Assembly (NCBI GenBank): GCA_003993805.1
Contig: RSEF01000002.1
Span: forward strand, 7,681,957-7,745,956
Source of the DNA: Himantopus leucocephalus
Lineage: Eukaryota; Chordata; Aves; Charadriiformes; Recurvirostridae
Length of the DNA stretch: 64,000 bases
Reading direction: 5' to 3'
This document shows positions 36,185-49,812 of this stretch, one piece after another (within the stretch, counting starts at the first letter, position 1; each line of letters begins with the position of its first letter). The notes under the pieces are model-generated. The model had not been told where the DNA came from. It did not search any database and was given only the letters and a program-made list of their open reading frames with translations. The translations under genes were made by a program, and so were the position numbers.

Positions 36185-38568
36185 ATATGCAGTAACTTAA
36201 TAACTAAGAGCTGACAAATAATAGGGAAAATAAGAGGGGAGCTGTTGTGAGCATGCATATGAGGCAAGTGTTCTGCTGAAGTGAGGCTCCCACCTCACTG
36301 TGGGAATTCAGGGGAAAAAAAAATTGAATTTCTGTCCATGATGTTACCATTAGGACTAGATTTTAACAGCAATGCACAACAAACTAATTAAAGAGCAATC
36401 TATCTCAGGGTGAGTTGGGAGAGTAGACAAATGTTTGATCTGCCTTTGAGTAGTAAAAGTGAGACTTTTCCATGACTTTATAATAAGACTTTCTCCATTA
36501 AAAGAATTGATACACAACTAGAAAAGTAGCGACCTTAGTGGGATAGTGAATTTTTTAATATCAAAGGATATTTTACAGAAACATGAAAGTCAGTTTGCTG
36601 TTGTTATAGGCATCTGTGTCATACAACCAAATCTGTATTGTAAACATGAAGATTTTATATTTTGGCTTAATTATATTCCTTCTTACTATTGACTAGCTTT
36701 AAGGCATTTATTTACTAATTTTTGCTTACTTTGCTTTAAAAAAATGCAAAATGTGATGGTTTTATACCTCTTAGACATAGTTTTTATTGCTTGTTACATG
36801 TTCATGGGAAACAGGAGCTGTATGTAAGAAGGAATGATAAAATGATGTGCTCTAACACAGGATTGTATTCAGCCCTACCGTAACCTCACAGCATTTTGGA
36901 GACTTTATTACACTTACAGCAAGGTTAAATTCAGTCCACATTGCCAGTCTGCTTACCTAAATCTGGAGTGGACTGCTTAAACCTTCTAGCATATGCAAAT
37001 GCATTTAAGGAATTAAGTAGTTCTAGAAATAATCTGTCAGGTAGCACCCATACTAATCGGATGTTTCAGCTACTAAAATTTCTTCTATCTGGTACAGTCT
37101 GTACTCTATTCTTTTCCATTTGACCAACTTGCTGATATAAGATTGTGATATTTTAAACTTGGTTTTCAATATTCTTTTAAACGTATTCTTATGTAGTTCT
37201 TACTGCTGCCCGCTTGATTATCAGTTTCTTATTGCAGTACTACGCATACACACTTGTGTACTAAAATGTGATGTATTAGCTAAACCTGATTCTCTTTCAC
37301 GTCCATAAATATAGAGATCCTGTTAGTTACAATGGATTGGCATGCTTTAAAAAGACCAGAATTTGATCCTTTGTATGTGGCTCACTACCTCTCTATGGGT
37401 AAATGCTAAAGAAAGTTAGCTCTTCTCCAAAAGATTCATCTCCTTCCAACCCACATCCACTAATTGATTCTTCTCTATAAATTGTTGTAGTGTTTGAGAT
37501 AGTTTTACTTTCTATTGAGGTTTCTGATTCACTGCTTTATTTGAAGTGGCACTTTCTATTTCAAGACACTCTGATTCAAGCACTTCTGAGTTTGTTGTAC
37601 GAAAAAGGTTATTTTGATCATCATTGCCTTCATGAAAGTCACAGTGCCAAGAAGACACTGCACAGGTTGGGTTTGTGCTGCTGCTCTCATTGCCTGAACC
37701 ATGTTCAAACACTATGAGTTGACAAATGTCTCAGAAGTTCACGGCATCCAAACGGCCTCATGTTTCCTGCAGTTTCTGGAACGAAAGGCATCTTTGTTTA
37801 TATGTGGAGATGGAGACAGGACCTCAGTGGCTTCTGGCTTCTGCCATTAGAATGGAGATGAAGGTACTTGTCTGGAAATACAATGTGTGGGAAGTGGAAG
37901 ATAATGGGTGAGCTGGAGGGAGAAATGACATCTCTTTCGTGAAAAGTAGTCAATAGCTAAGCCAAGGATTGTCCCTGAAGAACATGGAAAGACAATTGAA
38001 AAGACCTATATCTGATGGGGTACAGAAGAGAAAGTGACTGAAAAATGGATGGAGTTAAGAGAAAGAAAGTGGTGGGGAAAAATATATTGTCACGATTGTA
38101 TGCCGAATATTATTGGGCAGAATTACATTTTCCAAGGCCAGAGCAAAGGGTGTTAGAAGGACCGTATGAGGAGTGGAAGATATCTGTTTCTCGCCTCTGC
38201 TCAGATCCTTGGTTCTCTTTTATTTATTTTTTTTTTTTGTAATGTTACAACTAAATGCTTATTGCAGCTAAACTCCTTCTCTGGTGATAAATTAGATTAG
38301 AATGGTTGTGACATGATTATGAAACGTGACTTTACTGAGGAGAACAAAGAAGAGGTTAATTGTTATTAGGAATGACATTAGGGTGCTCAATAAGGTTTCT
38401 CAGCAGTAGCGATGTTAAAGGCACTGTGCGAATTGCGTGCTGCAGTTTCAGTGTGTCTGCAGAGTGAAAGGAAGACATATGACTTACAATTTCCTGCAAG
38501 GAAATTGAGTGGTAAGGTCTGTCTTAAACTCCCAGAAGGAATCATCGAGAGAAGTTGTTTTTCTCAAA
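36185..38568. other. Noncoding stretch, nothing recognised
   Basis: AT-rich DNA with scattered short frames on both strands (for example opposing frames at 37490-37717 and 37512-37712). No domain, repeat end or RNA gene was recognised. Confidence 0.55.
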
Positions 38569-38712
38569 GTTATAGCATCATGGCATTGGAAAGGACCTCC
38601 AAAGGTCAGCCAGTACATCCACTGCCCAAGGCGGGACCAACTTTATCTATGTTACTCCTGTCAAACTTGTTCTTGAAGATGTCCAGTGCTACATATTTGT
38701 ACGCTGCCCAGA
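38569..38712 (-). mobile_element. Older CR1-family 3' fragment, minus strand
   Basis: The plus strand reads TATAGCATCATGGCATTGGA, AAGGACCTCCAAAGGTCA, CCACTGCCCAAGGCGGGACC, a CTGTCAAACTTGTTCTTGAA block and a GATGTCCAGTGCTACA block. These match the reverse complement of older CR1 subfamilies (consensus style CCCTGCCCAAGGCAGGATCA and CCTGTTCTTGAAAACCTCCA). The terminal octamer is decayed, so it is older than the copies at 18.6 or 29.3 kb. Confidence 0.75.
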
Positions 38713-41700
38713 CAGCCCATTCTCATGCACCCTGATCTGCGTATAAAATGTCTAGAAATCTTTTTTTCTGGTTTACACTCTGTTGGTTATTAGTAAAACA
38801 TTTTGGCCTCCTGTTTTGAAAGTCGCTTTTTAGACTCAGTGAGATGGCAGCTTGTCAGGGTCACAAGGCAGAGCCCTAATTCCTGTTGTACTACATTGCT
38901 ACAGAGGGTCCACTGATTTGGTGGCCAGGCCTTAGCAGGTGTACCCATGCCACAGGATTATAGTGGAGACATCTGTGTCTTGCATCATGCTGTAGCACAC
39001 GTTGTTATACTGCAGTCTGGGAGTTCCGTAACAACATCTGCCCCCTAGCTTTAATACAAAGACCTGAGATTTGGATATTTATTTTTTTTTCCTGAGAAAG
39101 ACAAAGACAGAGGCCCTTCCCCTGCTTTTTTAATCCAGAAAATAGGGAAAAAATGTAGCTTTGCCTGGGCTGCTGTTGGGTTCCCAGAACGTGCTGCACT
39201 CCTTAAACAGTCAGAGAGCTTGTAATCTGGAAGATAACTCTGAAGCTTGAGTCATCTAAACAGTGAGAAAGGTTATTTCAAACTTTTGTTGTGTATCCTT
39301 GTGAGATTAGAGTTGATTCAGTCCTCATGCTTCTTTCTTTTTGATTATATGAGCACTACTATAACATTTCTGAAATTGCTCATCATCTTGTTATTTATGC
39401 AGAAACAATGCATTGAATTCCATAGATTCAATAGATCCAGATATCCCAAAACTGCATTCCCAGCATAGAAAGAAGTCGGAGAATTAATCCCTTTGGACTT
39501 GTGCAGGTATCGGGAGAAACTACATGTCTGCTTCAGGAAAAAGGCAAAGCAAAACAGGGGATAAATAATGGGCTTAAGTTTTCATGTAAGATGTGAGCTC
39601 CTTGTGTCAAGAACTCTGCTTAACTGCTTTGCTCTAAAGCACCTCATGAAGTGTAGCACTGCTTTAGGTGTTTTCTCCTGACTGTCACATTAATAATATC
39701 TAATAAGAATAATAAAATTGTCTTTGTATCCCCCTGCCATGATCCAGGGCAGGCATGCTAAAGCCAAAGTACCAGCGTTATATGCATATTTAATAGACAC
39801 TGTTTCTAACCATTGAAAGGTCTTTCCAAAGCATGAATAACTTAGCATGTGTTTCAAAAACAACTGTTCTCCACAGCTGAGGAGAACAACTGGTCCCCAC
39901 ATACTCACCTTGAAAAACAGAGATCAGTGAAAATGCTGAAATAGCAAGAACTCCAGGATTGCACTTCGGGGGAATTTTGTGTCAAGAACGGTATAGGGGC
40001 CCAAGGTAACAGGCTAAGACATTTGTGCATGTGCTGCCACAACTGGGGCTTCCTTCTCTTCCCTCCACCCCCAATACACACTGTTATCAACACTTGAGAG
40101 TTTGTGTCTGGTTTCTGCTCTTCCTCTGTCTTCCCATGGTTACTTGGGCAAGTCGTAACCTTTCTTTCTTCCTTCTTCCGATCACAACTATCCTTAAAGT
40201 AGGCAACAACTCTTGATGGGTGAAAGAAATGTACCCTAGTAGGTGAAACATTTATTTAGTGAGGTGATCTAGTTGCCTTTCTTGACTATTGCCTGTTTGG
40301 TGTCCATGGAGAAGTGTCATCACCTCCGCATGCCTCATTTTCCCCAAGAGTAAACAGAGTTAATACTCACCTTTCTTTTTGCAAATTGTTTTGTTGTTTG
40401 CCAATGAAAGGCATACACAACAACTAGTAGTTGTTATTATCAGTGTTAATACTAAAGATTTCACATGTATTTTAGGGAGAAGGAAAATAAGTGTACACGC
40501 CCATAAAACCCCAAACCCTCTCTTTAGGAGCTGGATTGTTGTGAACTGGAGGATGTGCAGCTATTCAAATCTGGTCCCTGTGCACTCCTGGATGGAGCTG
40601 CATGTCTTGTGCTGTCCTCCAGGCACTGGACTTCTGTCTGCTGTCTGCGGCTGGGACAGAGTTCCTCTTTCAAATGGCCACTGAGCACTACCAGGATATT
40701 TCAGAAGTGTATTGAGACAGTTCATCCTGGAAAATGTGATTTCACAGTTAGTAAAACATTAGACATGGTGATAAAAAGGCTTAATATGTTGTTTGTTTTT
40801 CTGGCAACAGTGGTTTTTTTTTTATTGCACTTTTGAAGCTGGGCAAAATAAAGTCTCTACAGGATTTTCTGAGTGATTTGGATTTGATTTTCATCTGGAA
40901 GATTATTGTTTCCTCACAGACAATGAAAAAAAAAAAAAAGCCCCACAAAACCAATTGTTTCTCTGGGGTTTTGTCAATAACACATGCAAACCCTAGACAC
41001 ACTGGCCTTGGAGCTTGTCTGGAATACACACCCAAGGAAAACAGCTTCTCCAGGCAAAATGGGGTGCTTTGGTCTCTCTTTGTGTTGGCCTGTAAAACTA
41101 TCAGATAAAGAATGTTGTTTAATAGCTGATTTAAGACAGCTTAAGTCTGCACTGCTTTCTGCCCCAGCGGCCTTCCGTGCTCCACAATCATCCCTCCCGA
41201 CACAGCAGGGAGAGCTGGAGGAGCTCGATCCAGTGTGATGCTGATGCAGCCAAATAAATGAGGCTCCATCCCGAGCGGCTCCCCGGGACCGCAGAGCCCT
41301 GGGGCAGGGGGAGGGATGCGACCAGCACTTTGACAGCAATATCAAATTATGGAACCATGTTTTCAGGTTTGCAGGCAATTAAGCCAAGGCTGCTGAAGCC
41401 CAGGGCATTAATATAAACTGTAGCTGGTGGTGATTTACATTAATCCAGGGGCTGTGAATTGTAGTAGTTCAGGGGTAGCTACAAGCTCAGTTTGGATACC
41501 ACTATGAGATGGGAGGTAGAGAGCCTAAACTTCAGCCACCCTTAAATTGACTGTGAAATGTGAGTCAGAGCCTTGATTTAATTCTTTATTATGGCAGGGA
41601 GGTTCAAAGTGATGCGTTACATTTTACCTCCGAGCTCTTAGCAGTAAAGGCAACAGGTTGGGAACAACAAAAGCCAAGCACGGGGCAGGGGGATTAGTAT

Positions 41701-44700
41701 GTATGCCTTGTGTTTAAAATGAAACATTTTGCTCACCTGCAGAGTGTCAGTTATCTTCTACAGTGCTTCCTGTATTTTCCAGTGTCTTGTTATTTTCCCT
41801 GAAAATGGAAGGCCAAAAGTAGGAAGAGTTTTATGCACTGAAACTGTCTGTCAGTACCATGTCTGTGTGGTGGCAGGACTGGGGCAGCAGAAGGGTCTGT
41901 CAGGAGCCATATAACACTCTTGCTTTAACGTGTAACATTCAGGATCAAATCAGTGTCAGGTGAAATGGGGTAGACCAAAAATAAAAACAGCAAGTGAGGA
42001 ATACACTGGCCAGAGAAGCAGAGCTGGGGCTCACAACCTGCCTTTTGAAAAGCATTCCTGCTCTGCAGGCATTTGCACCTGGACAGGTGGATACTCTTCA
42101 TGCAACTCCAAGAGCTTCCCAAAAGTGAGGAGGGAGCAAATCTCTTCAGACCCACGGTGAACCAAAAATGTCAGAGAAGAAAAATCTCTTGATCAAGGGC
42201 ATCAAAGACAGAAGGCAGGTATAAAGGAACGGGAACAGATGCATGACTGCAATCCATCACCAGGAAGATGCTGTGGGCTGCGGCTCTTGGAAATGCCGTT
42301 GCCTGAGAGCAAACTGAAGTCTCACCTGTCCAGCAAACTTCAGGAAATAACAATAAATGCAATAAGCCTTTCTAACTCTCCTTTTGCCTGTCACCCAGGG
42401 CAAAGAGAACTTCTTTAGGGTAGGAATTATGGGACAGTTGGAATCTTTCACCTGTATTTTTTATTCCTTTGAGATTTTTCCTATCCTTTACTTCCCTTTT
42501 ATTTCTTTTGCTGCCATGCACTGCCTTCAGATACAACAAATCACATTTCATTGATGTTTCTGATGGGTTTCAACACATTTTGGTGCTCCAGACTCTCCTT
42601 TGGAGCTTTGTTGTTCACCAGCCGTCCCTGCCACAGAGACTCACAAAGTGAATTCACACTGATCATAATTTTTTAACATGATCCTCTGCTCTATGTAAGC
42701 AGTTCCAGCTGGCTTGGCGCACCGCCCCTGAAAAGCCTCAAAGCCAGACACAGTTTTTAGTGGGCATAGACAAAATGTGGATGATTTCATTAATTAGCTA
42801 CTTGTACCTTATCAGCTTCAGATGACTTTCCAGTATATAACTTTGCCAGTCCATTTATCTTTCCAATTACTGCACATAAAGGTGTCTTTTTCTCCACCCC
42901 CTGCAGAAGATATCTGTACCTTTGCAGACGATGTCTTTCTTTGGCATCTCATTCTTTAAACTGATGCAAACCAGTAGATTCTTGAGTCTCCTGAGAAACA
43001 TACTAGCAATATAAATAAGATCAAAATTTCTGCTCAAGGAGGCCAATCTAACACAAATAAAAGAAGCAAAGCAGTTGCTTTTGGTAACAGGTTGGATTTC
43101 TGAGGTGACAGAGCCTAATTCAAATCAGGCTGCTACAAGTGGATACAAACCTTCTTGGACAGTAATGATATAAACTCAAGTACTATCCAAATGAAGGTAT
43201 TAGTTATGAACCCAAAAGACTGTGCCTTTTCTCTGAGTAATGGAAAAATCACTTATTATGTGTTGATAGAAAGTTTGGCAGATTATTTAGAAAACATACA
43301 ATGAAAGAATAAGTGGCAGTATGCTGATCGAGGCCCACATCTATTGGTTTATGACAGTTATAAAAATTGAAATGTTATTTACTGTTCATATAATACTTCC
43401 CGAACAAGCAGTACTGTAAATTATAATAAAATGTGCATCTTCTAAGCAGATATACTTCTCATGTATATACTTCTTATGTAGCTTATACATCTTATGTGGC
43501 TTATTTACACTCCTCTATCTACCAAAGAAAATGCAATCACGTTGAGCTGAAATGAGCTGAGTTATTATTTCTTGTGTCCCGACTTGGAAAGGCCAAACAG
43601 GCAGGGATGCAAGGCAAGTCAGACCTGTGCTGCTTCTTGCGTGTGTACCCTCATTGTATGCACAGATGGCTAAATAAATAGATCTCTGACAGGGCTGTTG
43701 TGTGTACTGTCATGACAGTACAAGCTAAAGTTGCAGATGTGAACGTATGCCTGCTTTACCTGACAGCTCTGCCCCATAGACCATGCTTCTGAATAAACCC
43801 TGTTGTAGCAGTGAAGTGGGGAAAATGAACTAGGTTAACATTTTTATGAAGAAGTCGTAGCCCAGTGTCTGCTGAAGTCAACAGAGGTTTAGGGCCTTAA
43901 CTTATTTCTCAGTTCTTACTGTGTCAGCTATGGAAAACTCAAGTTAGATGTTCACCCAGATAGTCAAGGTTCTGCAGTCCTGCAACTTTTCCAGACCTGG
44001 TATCAACTAGGGGTAAAAAATACCTCCCAACAGAAATTTAGTCTTTATGAAAATGGTGATGATGAAATGGAAAGTGTTTAGAATACCACCTTGGAAAAAT
44101 GTTTCAAGTTATTGCAGGGAAAAATAATGTAGTCTGGCCCACTGGTACATTATTTACAGTGTGATAGCTCTGATGTGCCTGTCCTTCCAATTGTTTAGCA
44201 ATGGAAAGGTTTTGACATATGAATGCCCTACTGGGGAGTAGTAAGTCACTCTGTGTCAGCTGCTTCGTGATCATTACCCAAGTACATGCACTTCTTTTAG
44301 GGGACCTGACAGTAAATGTGAGGGATTTGGGGCTAACACACTTAATGAAAAAAGAATGTGTTAACTTATATTCACTGGGGGCTAAAAGTATGAACACAGG
44401 TCAACTACTGCAAAGTAACTGGTGTACATTGACTTGCTAGTCTATGGAAGGGATTCATATTTCTGTATCAGTGTTTTTAAAACTGGTTTCTGAAAATCAG
44501 GGTCCCCTCTCTCTGAGAGCAACAATACTTTGCAGTATATACTAATGCACATCTCCATTTTATGAATACATAGGTGTTTTTTTCCTTAGTGACCAAATGA
44601 AGCCCCATTTTGTCCTTGCTTGCTGTCTGAAATTTCAGAAGGGCAATTGTTACTCTTTGCCTTGAAGTGTTTATGAGTCTGTTATGTGGCTGGCTTTATG

Positions 44701-47700
44701 GCTACTGTGTCAAAGGTATTTGGTGATTGCTATCAACTCAGTCTCTGGATGCCCAACGGCAAAAGCCTCACAGGCACCTCACCTGTATCGCTGGCACTTC
44801 AGGTTTCTTGACAGAACAGTCCAGTGAAACCTTTGGGGCTGATCACCAAAGCTGTTAGAAAATGGCAGTCCCTGTATGTAATGGACATAATTTCAGAAAG
44901 TTGGTGATGCAAGTGTGAAATCTTCATTATGACTAAATTAGAAACGTAGAGATGCCAGGTGCTTAGAAGCCTTTTTCTTGCCAGCATCAAGGGAACATCA
45001 GAGCAGGTGCTTTACACCCAGGGTGGAGGAATGTGCGTCTACCTTGTGTCTCTCATTCCTGGGTGGGGAATGGACCAGCAGTGGGGAAAAGGAGAAGGCA
45101 GCAGTACTGAGAGAGTACATTCTCTTCTTAGTGCTTCTAAGCACCTGGCATCTCTACGTTTCACTGTCCAAACCCTGCTAGAAGGCGGTATCTCAAGGGA
45201 AATAGTTGCAGTAGATCAGGTTTATCCTGGGAAAGGCAGGCAGTTATTCAAGTCTCTGCTTACTGAATGTGTTCACCATGACTTCCAAAGGAGAAGAGAC
45301 GGTTTTTTAGTACCACTCAGTGCAAAGTGCTCATTTCTGCCATAAGATAAGGGAGGCACCCATGAAATGGAGCAGTTTTTTCCCCTCTTTCTTCCCTCTG
45401 TGTTACATCTGAACTCTGCTTTCTTGAAACCCGTTTCCTGCTGCTGGGCCTTTTGCTGCCTTTCACCGTGCCCAGCCTGGTAACCTTTTGGTTTACTTCC
45501 TAGCATAATATAAGCCTTAAATGTAAAATGCTTTAAGTACTCCGAAGTCACAAGTCAGACGCCAGATATAGCTGCGCTCCCTGTGCTTTTATGTGGTGCT
45601 CTTTGCTCAGCATCTCTAGGCTAGTGTTATCATTAAGGGCACAAATGTAGGCATCAAATTAATTAGGAACATCTTCAAATGAATTTAGGGACTTAGGTCA
45701 TGAAGTCTTGATCCAAAGACCACAGGAAAAAGCCCCATCTTCTCTCATTTTCTTTCCATCTTTCTAGCTATGCAGCAAAAGGAACGAGAAAAACGCAAGG
45801 CAGATATGCTGAAGGGTGATAGGACAAATTATGTGTTGAAACATTTCCCTTTGGAGATATGAATTAAAAGCATGGAAGGGGTTGAGACCCTCTGACCTAC
45901 ACAAAGCCTCCAGACACTCAAAAACATTTCCTTTGCTGCTTGCAATTGGTGTCTTTTGAAAAGATTGCCCCATTTAGAGTTTCTGAGGACCAAGAATATC
46001 TGAACGTTGAGCTCTGTGGAAATGAAGACAAAACATCCCACAGATTAGTGCTAACAAGGAGACAAACTGCCAAACAGATCCCATTGCCAGATGCTGCCTA
46101 CTTTGCTTCTTTCAGCAGCTATCACCTGCTTTTATACACTCAGTGATTAATGTAGGCCATCCCCAATCCTCAGGCAGAAGTTGTTGCAACTAGATTAATA
46201 TTAAATACTTTTGGTTTATTAACATAATAATTTTGTTTTTGCCTAATTAAGATCTTTAAGGGATTATATATAGTTTTTTCCTCTCCATATGGCAGCCCTA
46301 AGAGCTCAGTAGTTATTGATCAGCCTTCATCACAAATCCTAATGGAACCACAAGAGCACGTGATACAGCCCTGATCAGTTTCTGCATTGCTAATGAATGC
46401 ACTTCAGGCAAATGAGGTTAGCTTCAGCTTTATGTAGCTCGTACACAAGCTTTGAAAATATATGGAATTAGAGTCCTCCTGATAATTTTGACATTATTAG
46501 AGATAAGAGTCTTATCATGACCTGGGGTAGCAGCCTAATTTTTTTGGAAAGCTGCCATCATAAACCTGTGGCTCTCTTCTGAATCAGCACACCGGGTTTG
46601 TTGTGTTCTGCAGGAAGGAGAGATCAGCAAGAGATAAAGGACCATGATACCACCACAGCCCTAGGGGATAGGACAATGAAAATAACAGCAAATGATGATC
46701 AAAACATCTGTGTTAAAGCTCAGCCCTGGAACAGTTTGCATCATCTGTTCAGTTTCTTCCTTTGTAAAATAAAGCACTGTCTACTTCAAAAGGTTCTCGT
46801 GAGACTCAGAAAAGTAACGCATTTTGTTCTGCTTCTGAGCAGAGGGGCAAGATTAGAAATAGTGGCTTGACATCTCTTAGCACAAAAGGAAAGAGGAAGA
46901 GGGGAGCTTTGCACCTAGTCTTTCTAAGTTCCTGCAGGAGGACTTCTGGAGCAGTAGGTACTCAAAAGGAGCCTTTAATTATGTTCCCTATTTGACTGTG
47001 ATGAGATCCAGCCCAACCACTCTGCAGACAGAGTATGAGAGGCAAAAGAGGTAAAGTTTGTCTCTAGGTAGTTGGGAGAAGGCTTCTTGGGATTGACTCC
47101 TCTGACAACTAAACCAACTTCTTCAGATCTGGATATTGAAGTCCAATAAACATTTTTGACAATGAGGGCTGAGTTATGACCTCTAGTGCGGTGACAATTC
47201 ATAATCTTCTTGAGACTGTACATGATCTCAGCACCTGTGTTAACAGCTTGCATTTTTCATGCTTATTTTCTTTCACCATCAATGGCTCAAGTCTTTTACG
47301 CTACTACATCTCCAGGGTGCTACAAGGCCAAAAAATCTTTAATGATTACCAGGTCTTTGGATACTGTGGTAATAAAGCCATACTAGTTGCCAGAAAAAGT
47401 GTCAGTAATGGATTGGGGTGATGTAGCTTGAATTGGACCATAGTTTATTTTTAGGGAAGATGTTTTCATCCATTTTAGCAACGTTTCACACTTTTTCGCA
47501 GAATCCTGAAACTCTAATGAAGACCATTTTAGAAATTAAAAATGTATGGCATGAGGCTATTCGATGCTACCATTAAGGCACTTCACTGCTGTATTCTTGG
47601 ATCATCAGGGGAGGAGGAGGAGGGGTGCCCTTCAAATTAGCAGCAAGCTGCACATTGAGCAGATGCATGGAGGGAGCCTGAGTGCATTTTACTCAGGGAA

Positions 47701-48629
47701 AAAAAGTTAGTGGTGGCCAGCAAGAACTGCCTTATATAACAGAAGTGGCAAACGGCCGTTGAGTGTGCAATCAAGAGGGAAAGTAGCCTCTGGACATGAC
47801 ATGGCAAAACACTTAATCTATTTTGCCACGGAATCCCAGTCACTCAGAGAGCCCAGTGGCAGTGAGGACATCCCACCACATAAATGTTATTTGCTTTACG
47901 AGTTTATCCCTTCTTTTAGGAGGGTATTGTGCTTTGCCTTTACAGTCACATCACTTTGGCCCTGTCCTGATATTGCACAACTTCTAATTACCTGTGTAGA
48001 TAGCTTTTCTCTGATTTCTGTGTCGTGAATGAAGAATAGAGTTGGAAAAGTCAAGGGCTGGGTTAATAATACACTGCTGTTGTGCAGATGTGCTCAGCAC
48101 TACCTTTAAATTCCTGTTGACTACAGAATTCAAGGCCAGGTGGTTGAAACTGGGATACTAACTCTGTATTTAAACACCTAAATGTAAATGACCTGACTTG
48201 TAAGAAATGTTGGAAATCCACAGAAATTCCCCATCCTTCGCTGGAAACATTTGATGAATTCTCATAAAAATACTAGAATATTAATTCCCACATCTTGCAG
48301 CTGGTTAACCCTGAGGGCTGGAGTAATGCTGAAGGACTGAGCTCTGTGGCTCTCTGTTGGGTACATATGTTTATCACAGGTGAGCTGGAATGTGGGGCAA
48401 GAGGTCAGGACCAAATTCATGCCCTGAACCAGTGACAGAGCTGGAACGAAAACACAGCTATAACCATTCCCAGTTTCTTGCTCTAACACTTCTTGGGGTA
48501 AAGCCTGCTTGATTATGGATTGTTGGTTGTCATTATTTTGCTCTCTCCTCTTCTGCAAAAGCTACCACATTCATTCTTAGCTTGGTTGTCTAAAGGAAGG
48601 GAGATCACAGATCCCGGTGTAAGACAGGG
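38713..48629. other. Noncoding stretch with enhancer-like segments
   Basis: Nearly 10 kb without a recognisable exon or interspersed repeat. The longest frames (minus 40974-41378, 134 codons; plus 44959-45345, 128 codons) show no domain and lie within chance expectation. Segments at about 41160-41480 and 46140-46520 have dense ATTA/AATTA words, balanced composition and no repeat signature, resembling vertebrate conserved noncoding elements. A short tandem array lies at 43451-43501. Confidence 0.55.
43451..43501. repeat. Imperfect tandem repeat, about 18-bp unit, three copies
   Basis: Successive units TATACTTCTCATGTA, TATACTTCTTATGTAGCT and TATACATCTTATGTGGCT are related by small substitutions and a 3-base length change. 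It is a small minisatellite-like array likely produced by local duplication. Confidence 0.75.
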
Positions 48630-49207
48630 TGTCATGGTTTAACCCCAGCCGGCAACCAAGCGCCACGCAGCCGCTCACTCACTCCCTCCAGTTGGGACGA
48701 GGAAGAGAATCAGAAGAGTGAAAGTGAGAAAACTCATAGGTTGAGATAGAGACAGTTTAATAAGTAAAGGCAAAGCCGTGTGCACAAGCAAAGCAAAAGA
48801 AGGAATTCATTCACTACTTCCCATCAGCAGGCAGGTGTTCAGCCATGTCCAGGAAAGTTGGGCTCCATCACGTGTAACAGTGACTTGGGAAGACAAACAC
48901 CATCACTCTGAGTATCCCCAACTTTCCTTCTTCTTCCCCCAACTTTACATGAGCATAACATATGGCATGGAATATCCCTTTGGTCAGTTGGGGTCAGCTG
49001 CCCCAGCTGTGTCCCCTCCCAGCTCTTTGTGTAGTCCCAGCCTACTCGCTGGTGTGGCAGTGTGAGGAGCAGAAAAGGCCTTGACTGCTTAGCAACAACT
49101 AAAAGCACTAGTGTGTTATCAACATTATTCTCATCCTAAATCCAAAACATAGCACTAAACCTGCTGTTAGTAAGAAAGCCAACTCTACTCCAGTCAAAAC
49201 CAGGACA
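48630..49207 (-). mobile_element. Solo ERV LTR, common avian type, minus strand
   Basis: 578 bp with TGTCATGGTTTAACCCCAGC at the left end and AACCAGGACA at the right end, the mirror image of the LTR at 25.8 kb. The U3 core appears in reverse complement at 48968-49000 (TGGAATATCCCTTTGGTCAG, then TTGGGGTCAGCTG). An ATTAAA polyadenylation signal on the minus strand lies at 48756-48761. No exact target-site duplication is visible and no internal retroviral genes adjoin it on either side, so it is a solo LTR. Confidence 0.93.
48756..48761 (-). promoter_or_regulatory. LTR polyadenylation signal ATTAAA
   Basis: TTTAAT on the plus strand reads ATTAAA on the element's own strand, in the same relative position as in the two sister LTRs at 26155 and 59260. 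Confidence 0.6.
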
Positions 49208-49812
49208 CGGGATAAATAACTTTTATTTGTCTGGGGGTGCTGGAGCACCTTCCAAAGGAATGTGCAGATCTAAGCCTATGTTCCACCTGACAGAAACGGA
49301 CCGGCTTCTCTCAGGCTTTTGTAAAAGTTCCTCAGACCACACCCAGGGAAATTAAGCTTTGACAAGTACTTCTTACTGTTATCACCACCTTCTGCTATCA
49401 GGGAAACTCACAAAATAGTATCCTAGGGTTTGACTGAAACTCTCTAAGTATTTGGACGTTTCCAAGAACAGCTTTAGGTGAAAGCAGATGAAGTTCGCCA
49501 CCTTAAAGAGGGACACGAATAGGCAAGAAAAACATCTCTGCTGTAGTCTTCAGTAGGAAGATTCTGATTTCTAGAGGGAAAAAAATATTTCAGNATTCTG
49601 ATTTCTAGAGGGAAAAAAATATTTCAGGTTTTAAGAACTGACTTACATTCATGTTTAAGTGAGGGGTAGCTCACTATGGTATGATATGAAGACCATCTCT
49701 TCCCAACTCAGTGTTGCCATGTGATGTTTCATCCAAAGCTCCTTAAAGGCTCACAATGATATCACTTGGTGCCCGGTTTTGCACCCACTGTTTGGGCTGG
49801 TGTAACTCCCCA
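49208..49812. other. Noncoding stretch with an assembly duplication
   Basis: No gene was seen. It contains the duplicated 33-mer around an N at 49594 (separate entry). Confidence 0.6.
49561..49627. repeat. Exact 33-base duplication around a single N (assembly artefact)
   Basis: The 33 bases at 49561-49593 are repeated without change at 49595-49627, separated by one N. An exact repeat at an N is the signature of two contig ends joined without trimming their overlap. Confidence 0.9.

Noticed and set aside
40636..40685. Possible LTR start (CTGCGGCTGGGACAGAGTT)
   Set aside because: It resembles the LTR opening for about 20 bases, but the following sequence does not match and no U3 core, TATA box or LTR end follows.
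40974..41378. 134-codon minus-strand frame, the longest real one
   Set aside because: No recognisable domain, low-complexity serine run, an overlapping plus-strand frame in the same place, and a length expected by chance in 64 kb. It lies in a GC-richer patch where stops are rarer.
44959..45345. 128-codon plus-strand frame
   Set aside because: No domain, no splice context and an overlapping second frame at 44978-45181. It reads as chance.
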